Of a stretch of DNA of 64,000 nt, positions 57,001 to 61,379 are shown one piece after another; position 1 is the first letter of the stretch, and every line of letters begins with the position of its first letter. The stretch is from Bathymodiolus brooksi (lineage: Eukaryota > Mollusca > Bivalvia > Mytilida > Modiolidae). Under the pieces are notes generated by a model that did not search any database, was not told where the DNA came from, and saw only the letters and a list, made by a program, of their open reading frames with translations. The stretch is from assembly GCA_963680875.1 (NCBI GenBank), contig OY804576.1:79985668-80049667 (forward strand), in the 5' to 3' direction. The position numbers and the translations under genes are program-made.

Positions 57001-57002
57001 TC
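29900..57002 (-). CDS. WDR43/UTP5, small-subunit processome WD40 protein (15 exons, N-terminus missing)
   Basis: Fifteen coding exons were joined by GT-AG sites and reading phase: 56862-57002, 52430-52551, 50696-50813, 49755-49882, 48860-48965, 46518-46582, 44445-44607, 43262-43348, 42592-42708, 42104-42238, 41190-41308, 32412-32475, 31576-31759, 31063-31121, 29900-30016. Total 1,725 bp, 574 residues plus stop, with every phase consistent. Order of features: a basic Lys/Arg/Ser stretch; WD40 blades ([64 protein letters not shown]); a linker; a C-terminal helical Utp12-type region (SMEERLNAI through LSRLQGKLD); and an acidic tail ending EEMESD. Known role of the family: part of the U3/t-UTP complex in the nucleolus, needed for rRNA transcription and 18S processing. 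The human protein is about 677 residues, so roughly 80-100 N-terminal residues (first blade) are missing here; no first exon was found up to the window edge. An alternative exon acceptor is duplicated at 31231. Confidence 0.93.
30084..30330 (+). mobile_element. SINE family B, sense orientation
   Basis: The head contains an A-box-like TGATCATATGG and the B box GTTCGAATCTC (about 30158-30168). The body includes 'caacaggtcgacgattttct' and the tail is 'gatataactgaaatattgtt' followed by 'gaaagtggcattaaac'. The tail matches that of SINE family A. It lies just outside the last-exon acceptor, in the final intron. Confidence 0.7.
30510..30760 (+). repeat. degenerate monomers of the 166-bp family
   Basis: 'gtcctgtggtggtgttcatc' and 'gcaatgatggccatcttgga' followed by 'accatccaatgattattcat' match the monomer of the array at 32.5-37.4 kb with many changes. 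The recognised element ends are absent. Confidence 0.5.
31063..31121 (-). CDS. WDR43 penultimate exon (acidic)
   Basis: 59 bp, entered in phase 1 (GAA codon split) and leaving in phase 0 at GAG|GTAGGT. It encodes [19 protein letters not shown]. Its first 50 bp and the upstream intron end are duplicated at 31182-31290. Confidence 0.88.
31072..31290. repeat. perfect 109-bp tandem duplication over an exon acceptor
   Basis: 31072-31180 and 31182-31290 are identical (offset 110). On the gene strand the unit holds the last 59 bp of an intron, the TTCTAG acceptor and the first 50 bp of the penultimate exon. The upstream copy lacks the GTAGGT donor. Reading through it gives a stop (TAA) seven bases past the copied exon part. 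Confidence 0.95.
31576..31759 (-). CDS. WDR43 exon, Utp12-type region end
   Basis: 184 bp, in phase 0, out phase 1 (GAA G|GTTAGT). It encodes [18 protein letters not shown] and [18 protein letters not shown], the helical C-terminal region, then a hydrophilic linker. Confidence 0.9.
31985..32165 (-). mobile_element. SINE family B, antisense
   Basis: 'ctcgccatgagcgggattcg' contains the complement of a B box, followed by 'ggcactgattgcataggtag' and 'ctaatcattacaccactgat' at the head side. Confidence 0.65.
32412..32475 (-). CDS. WDR43 short exon
   Basis: 64 bp, in phase 2, out phase 0 at ACA|GTATGT. It encodes [21 protein letters not shown]; the match to the Utp12-type helix that follows the 41190 exon is clear. 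It is separated from that exon by an 8.7-kb intron holding the repeat array. Confidence 0.88.
32512..37424 (+). mobile_element. tandem-core element with complementary ends, copy 2: array of 166-bp monomers
   Basis: The start 'cagaggctctcaagagcct' is followed by GTTCACCTGG (32537-32546). The end is a perfect 14-bp hairpin AGTTCACCTGGACC-TTT-GGTCCAGGTGAACT (37390-37420) followed by AAAA. The core is about 28 monomers of 166 bp in two types that alternate, giving a 332-bp dimer. Blocks of four dimers (1,328 bp) repeat again: 33393-34720 matches 34721-36048 almost exactly. Typical monomer blocks are 'gccgccattttgaatttcat' and 'ggccatcttggatttccgat', then 'tagaggaccatccaatgaac' and 'gtttctgagaagaaggcatt'. 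The recurring 119- and 130-codon minus-strand ORFs are by-products of the array (see rejected items). The element sits in a WDR43 intron. Confidence 0.88.
37620..37800 (-). mobile_element. SINE family B fragment, antisense
   Basis: 'gtttaatgccactttcaaca', 'atttcagttaaatcttggc' and 'ggaggaaaccagagtacc' correspond to the tail and adjacent body. Confidence 0.55.
37860..38150 (-). repeat. interspersed repeat, mytilid type
   Basis: Contains 'aggcctgacttgggacaggc' and 'ggaatcccaaccttctcct', wording I recall from abundant Mytilus repeats. The 78-aa minus-strand ORF over it is incidental. Confidence 0.5.
38153..39346. mobile_element. 1.2-kb TA-flanked element, copy B
   Basis: The element 38155-39344, with TA on both sides, starts CCGTATTTTACGGACTATAG. 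It is nearly identical to copy A over its length, with an extra 'ctggggacgataggt' near the left end and a long T run at 38305-38325. Confidence 0.85.
39540..39870 (-). mobile_element. SINE family A, antisense
   Basis: The left part is the tail ('gccaaatgagcaatttttca', 'atatcatggcgag'). The body is 'gatgatgtctgctttgtac'. The right end is the complement of the Pol III head ('caattataccaccaatgcg'). Confidence 0.65.
39875..40850. other. intronic DNA without recognised feature
   Basis: Short minus-strand ORFs at 39714-39929 and 39957-40202 show no domain or splice support. T-rich tracts occur near 40130, 40440 and 40475. Confidence 0.35.
40855..41014. repeat. 61-bp perfect inverted repeat (hairpin)
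   Basis: Arms 40855-40915 and 40954-41014 are exact complements (every paired position sums to 81869), with a 38-bp loop rich in 'cacccctcactttcgctc'. The arms contain 'ggcaggcatagagttgtgca' and 'acatgggctgggccttta'. It lies 176 bp from the acceptor side of a WDR43 exon boundary. No flanking target duplication was identified. Confidence 0.97.
41190..41308 (-). CDS. WDR43 exon, Utp12-type region
   Basis: 119 bp, in phase 0, out phase 2 at AG|GTAAGT. It encodes [20 protein letters not shown] and [19 protein letters not shown], amphipathic helices matching the family C-terminal region. Confidence 0.9.
42104..42238 (-). CDS. WDR43 exon, start of Utp12-type region
   Basis: 135 bp, phase 0 at both ends; donor AAT|GTAATT. 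It encodes [17 protein letters not shown] and [19 protein letters not shown]; the 'EERL' and 'LTQGL' motifs are shared with vertebrate WDR43. Confidence 0.92.
42592..42708 (-). CDS. WDR43 exon, linker
   Basis: 117 bp, 39 codons, phase 0. It encodes [20 protein letters not shown] and a basic stretch [10 protein letters not shown]. The donor is the less common GTGGGT; a GTACCA four bases downstream would break the frame, so GTGGGT is preferred. Confidence 0.82.
42890..43080 (-). mobile_element. SINE family A fragment, antisense
   Basis: 'tagctgaaatactgctacag' and the head complement 'ctaaccattacaccactgat' near 43055-43074. Confidence 0.55.
43262..43348 (-). CDS. WDR43 exon
   Basis: 87 bp, 29 codons, phase 0 at both ends; acceptor TTTTTGTAG, donor AAG|GTAACA. 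It encodes [17 protein letters not shown], following the last blade. Confidence 0.88.
43640..44400 (+). repeat. degenerate monomers of the tandem-core family
   Basis: Repeated 'catttggtccaccggtttca' and 'atttggtcaagaagtttcag' with 'cagagaagaagattgaaatg' show two or three diverged monomers. A SINE head complement lies near 43985-44005. Terminal hairpins are not preserved. Confidence 0.45.
44445..44607 (-). CDS. WDR43 exon, last WD40 blade region
   Basis: 163 bp, in phase 2, out phase 0 at GTG|GTATGT. It encodes [20 protein letters not shown] and [20 protein letters not shown]. The 'PIPIL' and 'YGSW/VHGN' features match the family. Confidence 0.9.
44768..45976. mobile_element. 1.2-kb TA-flanked element, copy C
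   Basis: The element 44770-45974, with TA on both sides. The left end reads CCGTAATTTACGG (one change from the palindrome); the right end is the standard TCCGTAAAATACGG. It has small internal deletions relative to copies A and B. The ORFs inside (45683-45865 plus, 45788-45982 minus) are incidental. Confidence 0.85.
46518..46582 (-). CDS. WDR43 short exon, WD40 strand
   Basis: 65 bp, in phase 0, out phase 2 at AATGG|GTAAGG. It encodes [21 protein letters not shown], a blade strand pair typical of WDR43. Confidence 0.9.
46661..47433 (+). mobile_element. tandem-core element with complementary ends, second family
   Basis: The 5' part has ATCCCCTCGC (46686-46695). The 3' part has GCGAGGGGAT (47391-47400), its exact complement. 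The 3' end forms a hairpin ATCCCCT ... AGGGGAT (47371-47400) whose loop holds CAACTTCGTTG. The core is five monomers of about 125-145 bp sharing 'aatcaatagggttccaga', 'gtaccaagtttggtcaaaat' and 'gatgttgattctagagtgtt'. The 33 bases after the hairpin (aattaacgttacacaattga...) recur after the element at 47756, so they may belong to the element. Confidence 0.75.
47445..47735 (-). mobile_element. SINE family A, antisense
   Basis: Tail 'gccaaatgagcagtttttca' and 'gccatatcattgcgagagc', body 'cttctgctttgtactagctc', head complement 'gcaaaccattacacccctga'. Confidence 0.7.
47756..48370 (+). mobile_element. tandem-core element with complementary ends, second family, copy 2
   Basis: The core is three monomers of 161 bp ('gaaaggga.cctcctctcttc' at 47856, 48017 and 48178; also 'tcaagtccaataactctgga'). 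The 5' side has TATATCTCCC (near 47780) and the 3' end GGGAGGTATA after a loop with CAACTTCGTTG; the ends pair with one mismatch. The following 'aattaacgtaacacaattga' matches the sequence after the 46661 element. Confidence 0.7.
48545..48790 (-). mobile_element. SINE family B, antisense
   Basis: Degraded tail ('ctctcaacatttcagatatt') then 'gggcactaaccgcataggta' and 'gacagtcctgtgtctt' at the head side. Confidence 0.5.
48860..48965 (-). CDS. WDR43 exon
   Basis: 106 bp, in phase 2, out phase 0 at CAG|GTATAT. It encodes [20 protein letters not shown] then [15 protein letters not shown]. It completes the W-Q junction from the previous exon. Confidence 0.87.
49095..49265 (-). mobile_element. SINE family B, antisense
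   Basis: 'gtttaatgccgctttcaaca', 'atttcagctatatcgtggtg' and a body shared with the other B copies ('cactgacaaacttgatcaca'). Confidence 0.6.
49755..49882 (-). CDS. WDR43 exon, WD40 blade
   Basis: 128 bp, in phase 0, out phase 2 (TG|GTATGT). It encodes [16 protein letters not shown], then [17 protein letters not shown], a complete blade with the conserved GH. Confidence 0.92.
50250..50395 (-). mobile_element. SINE family B, antisense
   Basis: 'tttttaacgccactttcaac', 'tttcagctatatcatggtgg', 'ggcactgattgcacaggtag' and 'gatcatgaccacgacagcct': one of the clearest B copies. Confidence 0.7.
50396..50585 (-). mobile_element. SINE family A fragment, antisense
   Basis: 'gatgtctgctttatactaaa', 'agaagcagcaaatacc' and head complement 'gctaaccattacaccaccaa'. 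It directly abuts the family B copy. Confidence 0.65.
50696..50813 (-). CDS. WDR43 exon, WD40 blade
   Basis: 118 bp, in phase 2, out phase 0 at AAA|GTATGT. It encodes [18 protein letters not shown] and [17 protein letters not shown]; 'AGR(S/T)IKLW' is diagnostic for WDR43. Confidence 0.94.
51171..51983. mobile_element. hAT-like non-autonomous element, copy B
   Basis: The element 51177-51977 has TIRs CAGAGCTCCAGATAA and TTATCTGGAGCTCTG. The 6-bp target duplication CATATA occurs at 51171-51176 and 51978-51983. It contains a short minus-strand coding remnant (about 51372-51599; [18 protein letters not shown] ... [18 protein letters not shown]) that copy A shares with frame damage. Confidence 0.85.
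52195..52345 (-). mobile_element. SINE family B fragment, antisense
   Basis: 'gtttaatgccactttcaaca' and 'ggaggaaaccgtagtacccg', ending 'ccaactaccataagatcatg'. Confidence 0.6.
52430..52551 (-). CDS. WDR43 exon, WD40 blade
   Basis: 122 bp, in phase 0, out phase 2 at CA|GTAAAT. It encodes [20 protein letters not shown] then [20 protein letters not shown], a full blade with GH and W-D. Confidence 0.94.
52710..52875. repeat. cluster of TGTAATCGATTACA palindromes
   Basis: Three occurrences of a 12-14-bp palindrome around ATCGAT in 130 bp (52745, about 52778, 52847), with 'gtaat' repeats between them. It looks like part of an interspersed repeat; no ends were identified. Confidence 0.6.
53437..56721 (-). 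mobile_element. Academ-like TIR DNA transposon, copy 2 (decayed)
   Basis: TIRs TAGTAGGGTGCC (53437) and GGCACCCTACTA (to 56721), with a second shared block TTAACGGAATTACACAC (left 53475-53492; right complement 56657-56673). It encodes a fragment of the same nuclease-like protein as copy 1, and its internal 3' non-coding part resembles copy 1 ('caccaaccacgtcaaggtc' against 'caccaaccgtgtcaaggtc'). No zinc-knuckle N-terminus was found. It lies within a WDR43 intron. Target duplication not visible. Confidence 0.65.
54791..55820 (-). pseudogene. XPG/FEN1-like nuclease fragment of Academ-like copy 2
   Basis: Two overlapping frames, 55446-55820 and 54791-55480, cover successive parts of the protein seen at 10925-12436. 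The first has EEADTRMIL and SPDTDFLIL and then WFHTGSIT. The second begins near FIPVHS and has [40 protein letters not shown] and a Cys-rich end (CTCKGKSVC ... CHAGDLC). A frameshift near 55480 separates them. The Asp of RCDSTSS is preserved, unlike copy 1, but the Gly before it is Arg. No restored sequence is given. Confidence 0.7.
56728..56825 (-). mobile_element. SINE family A fragment, antisense
   Basis: 'tgagaagcaacaaataccaa', 'atagtctttggtttgacct' and 'gatctaccgcacttgaggca'; it abuts the right end of the Academ-like copy 2. Confidence 0.6.
56862..57002 (-). CDS. WDR43 first visible exon
   Basis: 141 bp, 47 codons, phase 0 out at TTG|GTATGT; acceptor ATTGTAG before 57002. It encodes [19 protein letters not shown], then [20 protein letters not shown]. 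The short basic insert before the 'IALGT..GxILLYS' blade is a family feature. An upstream exon with the first blade must exist but was not recognised. Confidence 0.92.
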
Positions 57003-57301
57003 CTACAATAATATACATTGTATAAATAATATGCAAAAAAATCAACACTACCACAAAATTATTCAGGGTTCATACACTTTTTTGTTGAGCAAAATCAAGG
57101 ACTTTTCTGGACAAAAATTAGTTTTCAAGCACCTTTTTCTGAGCATTTTCATATATAAAACCTTGTTTAACCTTACCTTTCTTCAAGTGAAAATGCCTGT
57201 ACCCAGTCAGGAAAATAATGCCCAAAACTGTTTTAACTCCCCCTTTCAGATCCTTTCACACATGGCAGAAATAAAGATATAAAAATACCTTTCATATGAC
57301 T

Positions 57302-57451
57302 TTGGAGGGTCGATTCTCCCATGGAGGAAATGTCAAAACTTTTGTTGCAGCATTTGCAGTGTGCTTTATGAATATCTGGGCTATTTCTAAGCCAGGCATG
57401 GTATTGTGGCTGCTCTAGCCATTTGTTCAGGAATTTACACTTTCCCGGCAT
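57302..57451 (-). CDS. BED/hAT-type zinc-finger segment, possible exon
   Basis: It begins with an ATG (57449-57451) and runs 150 bp to a donor-like AAAG|GTATTT. It encodes KFLNKWLEQPQYHAWLRN, then AHCKCCNKSFDISSMGESTL followed by QSHMKG: C-x2-C ... H and a W-L-x-H-x-W-L opening, as in N-terminal zinc fingers of hAT-related transposases. It does not splice in frame to the WDR43 exon at 57002 (an immediate stop results). It is probably a transposon fragment or the first exon of an unrelated transposon-derived gene. Confidence 0.45.
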
Positions 57452-57940
57452 CTTGAACTGGCAATGATAAAGGTCTCTGGCGACCGACGGCTGATCATGC
57501 GATGTTATGATTTTTTATTTTCATAATTTTTAATTTAGAACATAAGTGGACACGTTTGATGTTATGCCCATAAGAAATACGCTCAGGAAAACCCATGAAT
57601 CGTCACGGAAACCAATTAAAACGACAAGCTTGAAGCCAGGTGATGTGATTACATTAATGAGTATTTTTGATTTGAGCGGTAAAATTCCGGAAAACACCGT
57701 TTTATAGAAATAGCATGTAGTGATACCGGAAGGTCTATTTATATTTCCACGGGTAACTGAGGTTGTTGACATCGATTCAACGTCTTGGATTTGTTGTGAC
57801 AAAATATTTGGATGGACTGCATTACAATTTGGATTAGGACACAGGCCGAAAAAGCACATATATTTTGCCAAATCCGTATGTTTACTGTGTCCGGCATTGA
57901 TTTTTTAATTAGACACCGCCATATTCAATACTCAACTACA

Positions 57941-57958
57941 ACTTCCGGTTTCACGTCA
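57941..57958. promoter_or_regulatory. possible promoter motifs (ETS and CRE-like)
   Basis: ACTTCCGG (57941-57948) and TCACGTCA (57951-57958) lie side by side, a pairing seen in housekeeping promoters. If it is the WDR43 promoter, the missing first exon should lie between here and 57003; I could not find a matching coding segment there. Weak evidence. Confidence 0.25.
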
Positions 57959-58117
57959 TGGATTCTCAGATGGGGCTCTAGGCGGAAAAATCCGTCCTCA
58001 CGACTGAGTAAAAGCCTGGCAAGTACAAATATCGACATAATTGAGAAGATTTAAAGTTCCGGTGCTCATTTATATATTTAGACCCGGCCAATTATGGCTA
58101 AAAATGTTGAATTTTAA

Positions 58118-58964
58118 CAGTGTTCTCGCTAGCCTGTTTTTACAGGGCACAGCGCCTGCCCTTGTCCAAGTGACGCCCTGCCCTTTTTCTCTATTTGTAG
58201 CAGCGCCTTGCCCTTTGTGACTAATGTGGATGTCTTTTTCCATACCTGTTACTAGTTCATAATAATAGATTTTTCATATTAAATGCATAAAGTCACGATT
58301 AGCGTTATTGTGTAAAACCGCCATTTTTTTTTACAGGTAAGTTGTTCACGTGATGATTTATTATTGTTGATTTGGTTTATTTCTTATTTATATTAAATAT
58401 TTTAAATTGCTTACTATAGAAAATACCGTTTTAATCTTTCAGTTTTATAAATAAATAATAATGATTTTGAAAATTATTGAATTATGAAGTACTGGTTCCC
58501 AGCATATATTTCTGTCAACATTCATTTAACGCGCGGTAACAGATCAAGGTAAACACATGCTGATTGTGTGATTAGGCTATTAATAGCTTTCGGCGAGTGA
58601 TTGAAGTTGAATTTTGTTTTGTCAGGAAATTTCATTCTGCTAATCATAACGATTAATTCTAATTACGATGACAATTAAGATAACAATAGCTGTTAAAAGA
58701 AAGTAAAAAACTCGATCATTTAATATAAAAAAAAATTATTTCACCCACAAAGGACGGAAATATGCAATTGTATGAAGTAGAGGTAGAAAATACATAATTA
58801 AATAATAAAAAACATTGCTTATTGACTTCTATTTACTGAAGAGAAGTGCCCTTTTCAAGTCAATCTTTGCACATTAAAGTGCCCTTTTTCAGCCAACGTT
58901 TATGCATAAAAGTGTCCTTTTCAGAAGTAGCACCCTGTCCTTTTGAAATCCTAGCTAGAACACT
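58118..58964. mobile_element. hAT-like non-autonomous element
   Basis: TIRs CAGTGTTCTCGCTAG (58118) and CTAGCTAGAACACTG (to 58964). Each arm carries 'gcgcctgccctt' or 'agtgccctttt' type repeats. The flanks share only AATTT, so the target duplication is decayed. No intact ORF. Confidence 0.7.
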
Positions 58965-58969
58965 GAATT

Positions 58970-59455
58970 TAGCAGACCCCCAAAAATAGCATTTCATTCC
59001 TGGTGTATATATATGGGACGGGACCCTTTTTGTACGAATCCGGGTCGTTTCGCCCTGATTACCTGTTTGCCCCGGAAAGTGAGTCGATTCGCCCCACTTA
59101 ATTGCTATTATATTATAATAGAACGATGAAGTCTTTTTCGACAATTTTTTGGTATTATTTATTTATTAGTTGTATGCAAAAAAATAATAACAATTCATTC
59201 ATTTTGGTCTACTTTAATTATTTATGTATTAGTTGTATACAAACAAAATAATAATTCATTCATTTTGGTCTACTTTAGTCAAAGATCTCAAGTGAAACTT
59301 TTCTTGCAAAATTTACAAAAAACCACACAAAAACAGTAACAAGGTTTTTTTTTGTACCAACGCAAAAGTGCATGAAATGACCAAGATGCTGTACAAATAA
59401 CCTCTCACCATAGTTTAAATTAAACATATTTTATTAATTAATTCAATATAGCATT
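58970..59455. other. intergenic DNA
   Basis: Contains a 33-bp-scale direct repeat ('attcattcattttggtctac' at 59192 and 59255). No gene recognised. Confidence 0.4.
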
Positions 59456-59456
59456 A

Positions 59457-61139
59457 CAATATCAGGGCTTTCAACACTTTCCAAAGTAGGGGGCTATTTT
59501 GAAAAAGCAGATGGAGAACGGTGAGCGAAGCGAGGCTAAAAAATTAAGGACGGGGGTCTGTTGGCCGCCAACGCCCCCAGAAGCTGTAGGGTAAATGGTG
59601 CATTCTGGGGGTTTCCCGACACATATTTTACCTTCCTAAAATTCTTATTTTTCATATATTTATTTTTTGTTTTACTTTAGCCTCCTTCCTTTCAAAATGT
59701 AAAGTTGTTTGGAATTTTACATCAATTTCAAATTGCTCTGAGCTTATTGTCAGATATTTAATTATAATCATATTAAATTTTTATTGCTGTTTCATTTTAC
59801 ACAAACTAAAGCTTCATGCCAAATACCTAAAGATAAATCATTGCATCATTCCAAAGGCCTGTTGATAATGTGAAATATTTCAAATTTTGACTTTTCTGCT
59901 TTACAGATTAATAATCTGTGACTAACTTTATATCATCCAATAATGGAACAGATAATGTTTCAAAAATATTTTTCTTTTCTTTTATTAGCCATGGAACTCT
60001 GATCGGGGAAACTCAATTTTCGTTTCGACATTTTGTGGTGCTCGGTTAAATAAAGTCAAGGTCGACTGGTTTTTGGTCTGTTTATAAAATTTGTTCATGC
60101 CATACACGGGTACCAGACTTTCGCTGGCCAATGAAAAACGGCGACTCTTCTACCTGTTTGGCTTGCATTGTTTACAATTGAGAGGTCAATAGTCGTGACG
60201 ATAATAAGCGATTGGTAATGGGGAAAAAAAACTGCTGTCGTTGTCACCAGTCTTCATGAAAAACTTTTTGACCCACAAGCCATTCAGACTTCTTGAGTTG
60301 TAGAATTCAGGAGTCTGAATGCAAATTTACTGGCCCAAATAAAAACAAAAATAATTTTTTTGTCATGTAACCTAATGTAAAATTCTGGAAAAAAAAATTC
60401 ACGCTTTGTGCGAATTTTTTTTTATTAATATTCTGACTCTTGTGTTGTCCGAAGAAAAAAACCATGACCCCCCCCCACCCCCTGCAAGTTAAATGGTCGG
60501 TCCCTAATGCAAATTAACTGTATATATATTTTTCTGAACAAGTCTGCTTTGAAGTAAACATTTTGTAGAATTTATTTTTTTATATAAATAAAGCAATGTA
60601 TTTTATTTAATTTCACAGAGAAATAAAAATTTCAGTGGATCCTTTCAACCATTTGTCAGGAGAAAGCTTGTAATATTTGTCCATTTCAAAGATTTCAATA
60701 TTTATCAAAAGCCTAAATCAAGCCCTCTATCGCATTTTGCACAAAAGACAAGTTTAAATTTAGCGCCAAATTGATATCCGATAATTGTTACTTGTCTGGT
60801 CCGGAGTAATTCTTGTTCTTATATTTCAAATACTGATATTTCCATTCATTAAAGCGTTTCTGAGATTGCGACTTTAATTTTGTCAATGTCCTTGAACTTC
60901 ATCATATCATGGAAGAACGATAAATGATACAATAAAAGAGTTTTGATCTGGCGTTTCACTTTAGTTTTAATCAAAATAAATTATGGACAAATTGGAGATC
61001 AAAAGGGTTCTCTTATACAACAAACCCAGATTATTATGGGATTACGCATTTCTTATCCTTGATACATAAAAAGTAGCCGGCGGCAGAGTAAAGGTCGAAT
61101 TTTGGCGGCAACCGTCTTCAAATGAAAGCCCTGCAATAT
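59457..61139. mobile_element. hAT-like non-autonomous element with 6-bp target duplication
   Basis: The element 59463-61133 has ends CAGGGCTTTCA and TGAAAGCCCTG. The direct repeat CAATAT flanks it (59457-59462, 61134-61139). Near the ends lie 'ggccgccaacgcccc' and 'aagtagccggcggcagag'. No ORF of note across 1.67 kb. Confidence 0.8.
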
Positions 61140-61379
61140 TCAGCTATATACCGTACATTACATAATAAGAAGTAATTAATAGGATTGGGAAACCATACAG
61201 TGTATTGTTCAAAGAAATTTTACACATTTAATCAGGTGTCAAACAAAGAGTGATGCAATATATAATATTAAACACGTCAAGAAAGCATGTTAATTATGAG
61301 AAAGACAAAAAATAAAGTACCCATGAACAAGCCTTACAACATCCAAAATACGAATATTTGAAATGGTATTTTCCATATT

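Noticed and set aside
57233..57451. Zinc-finger ORF as the missing first exon of WDR43
   Set aside because: Its donor phase leads to an immediate stop when joined to the exon at 57002, and the zinc finger is not part of WDR43 proteins.
57530..57908. Opposed ORFs near 57.5-57.9 kb as a gene
   Set aside because: They overlap on both strands, show no family resemblance and have no splice support.
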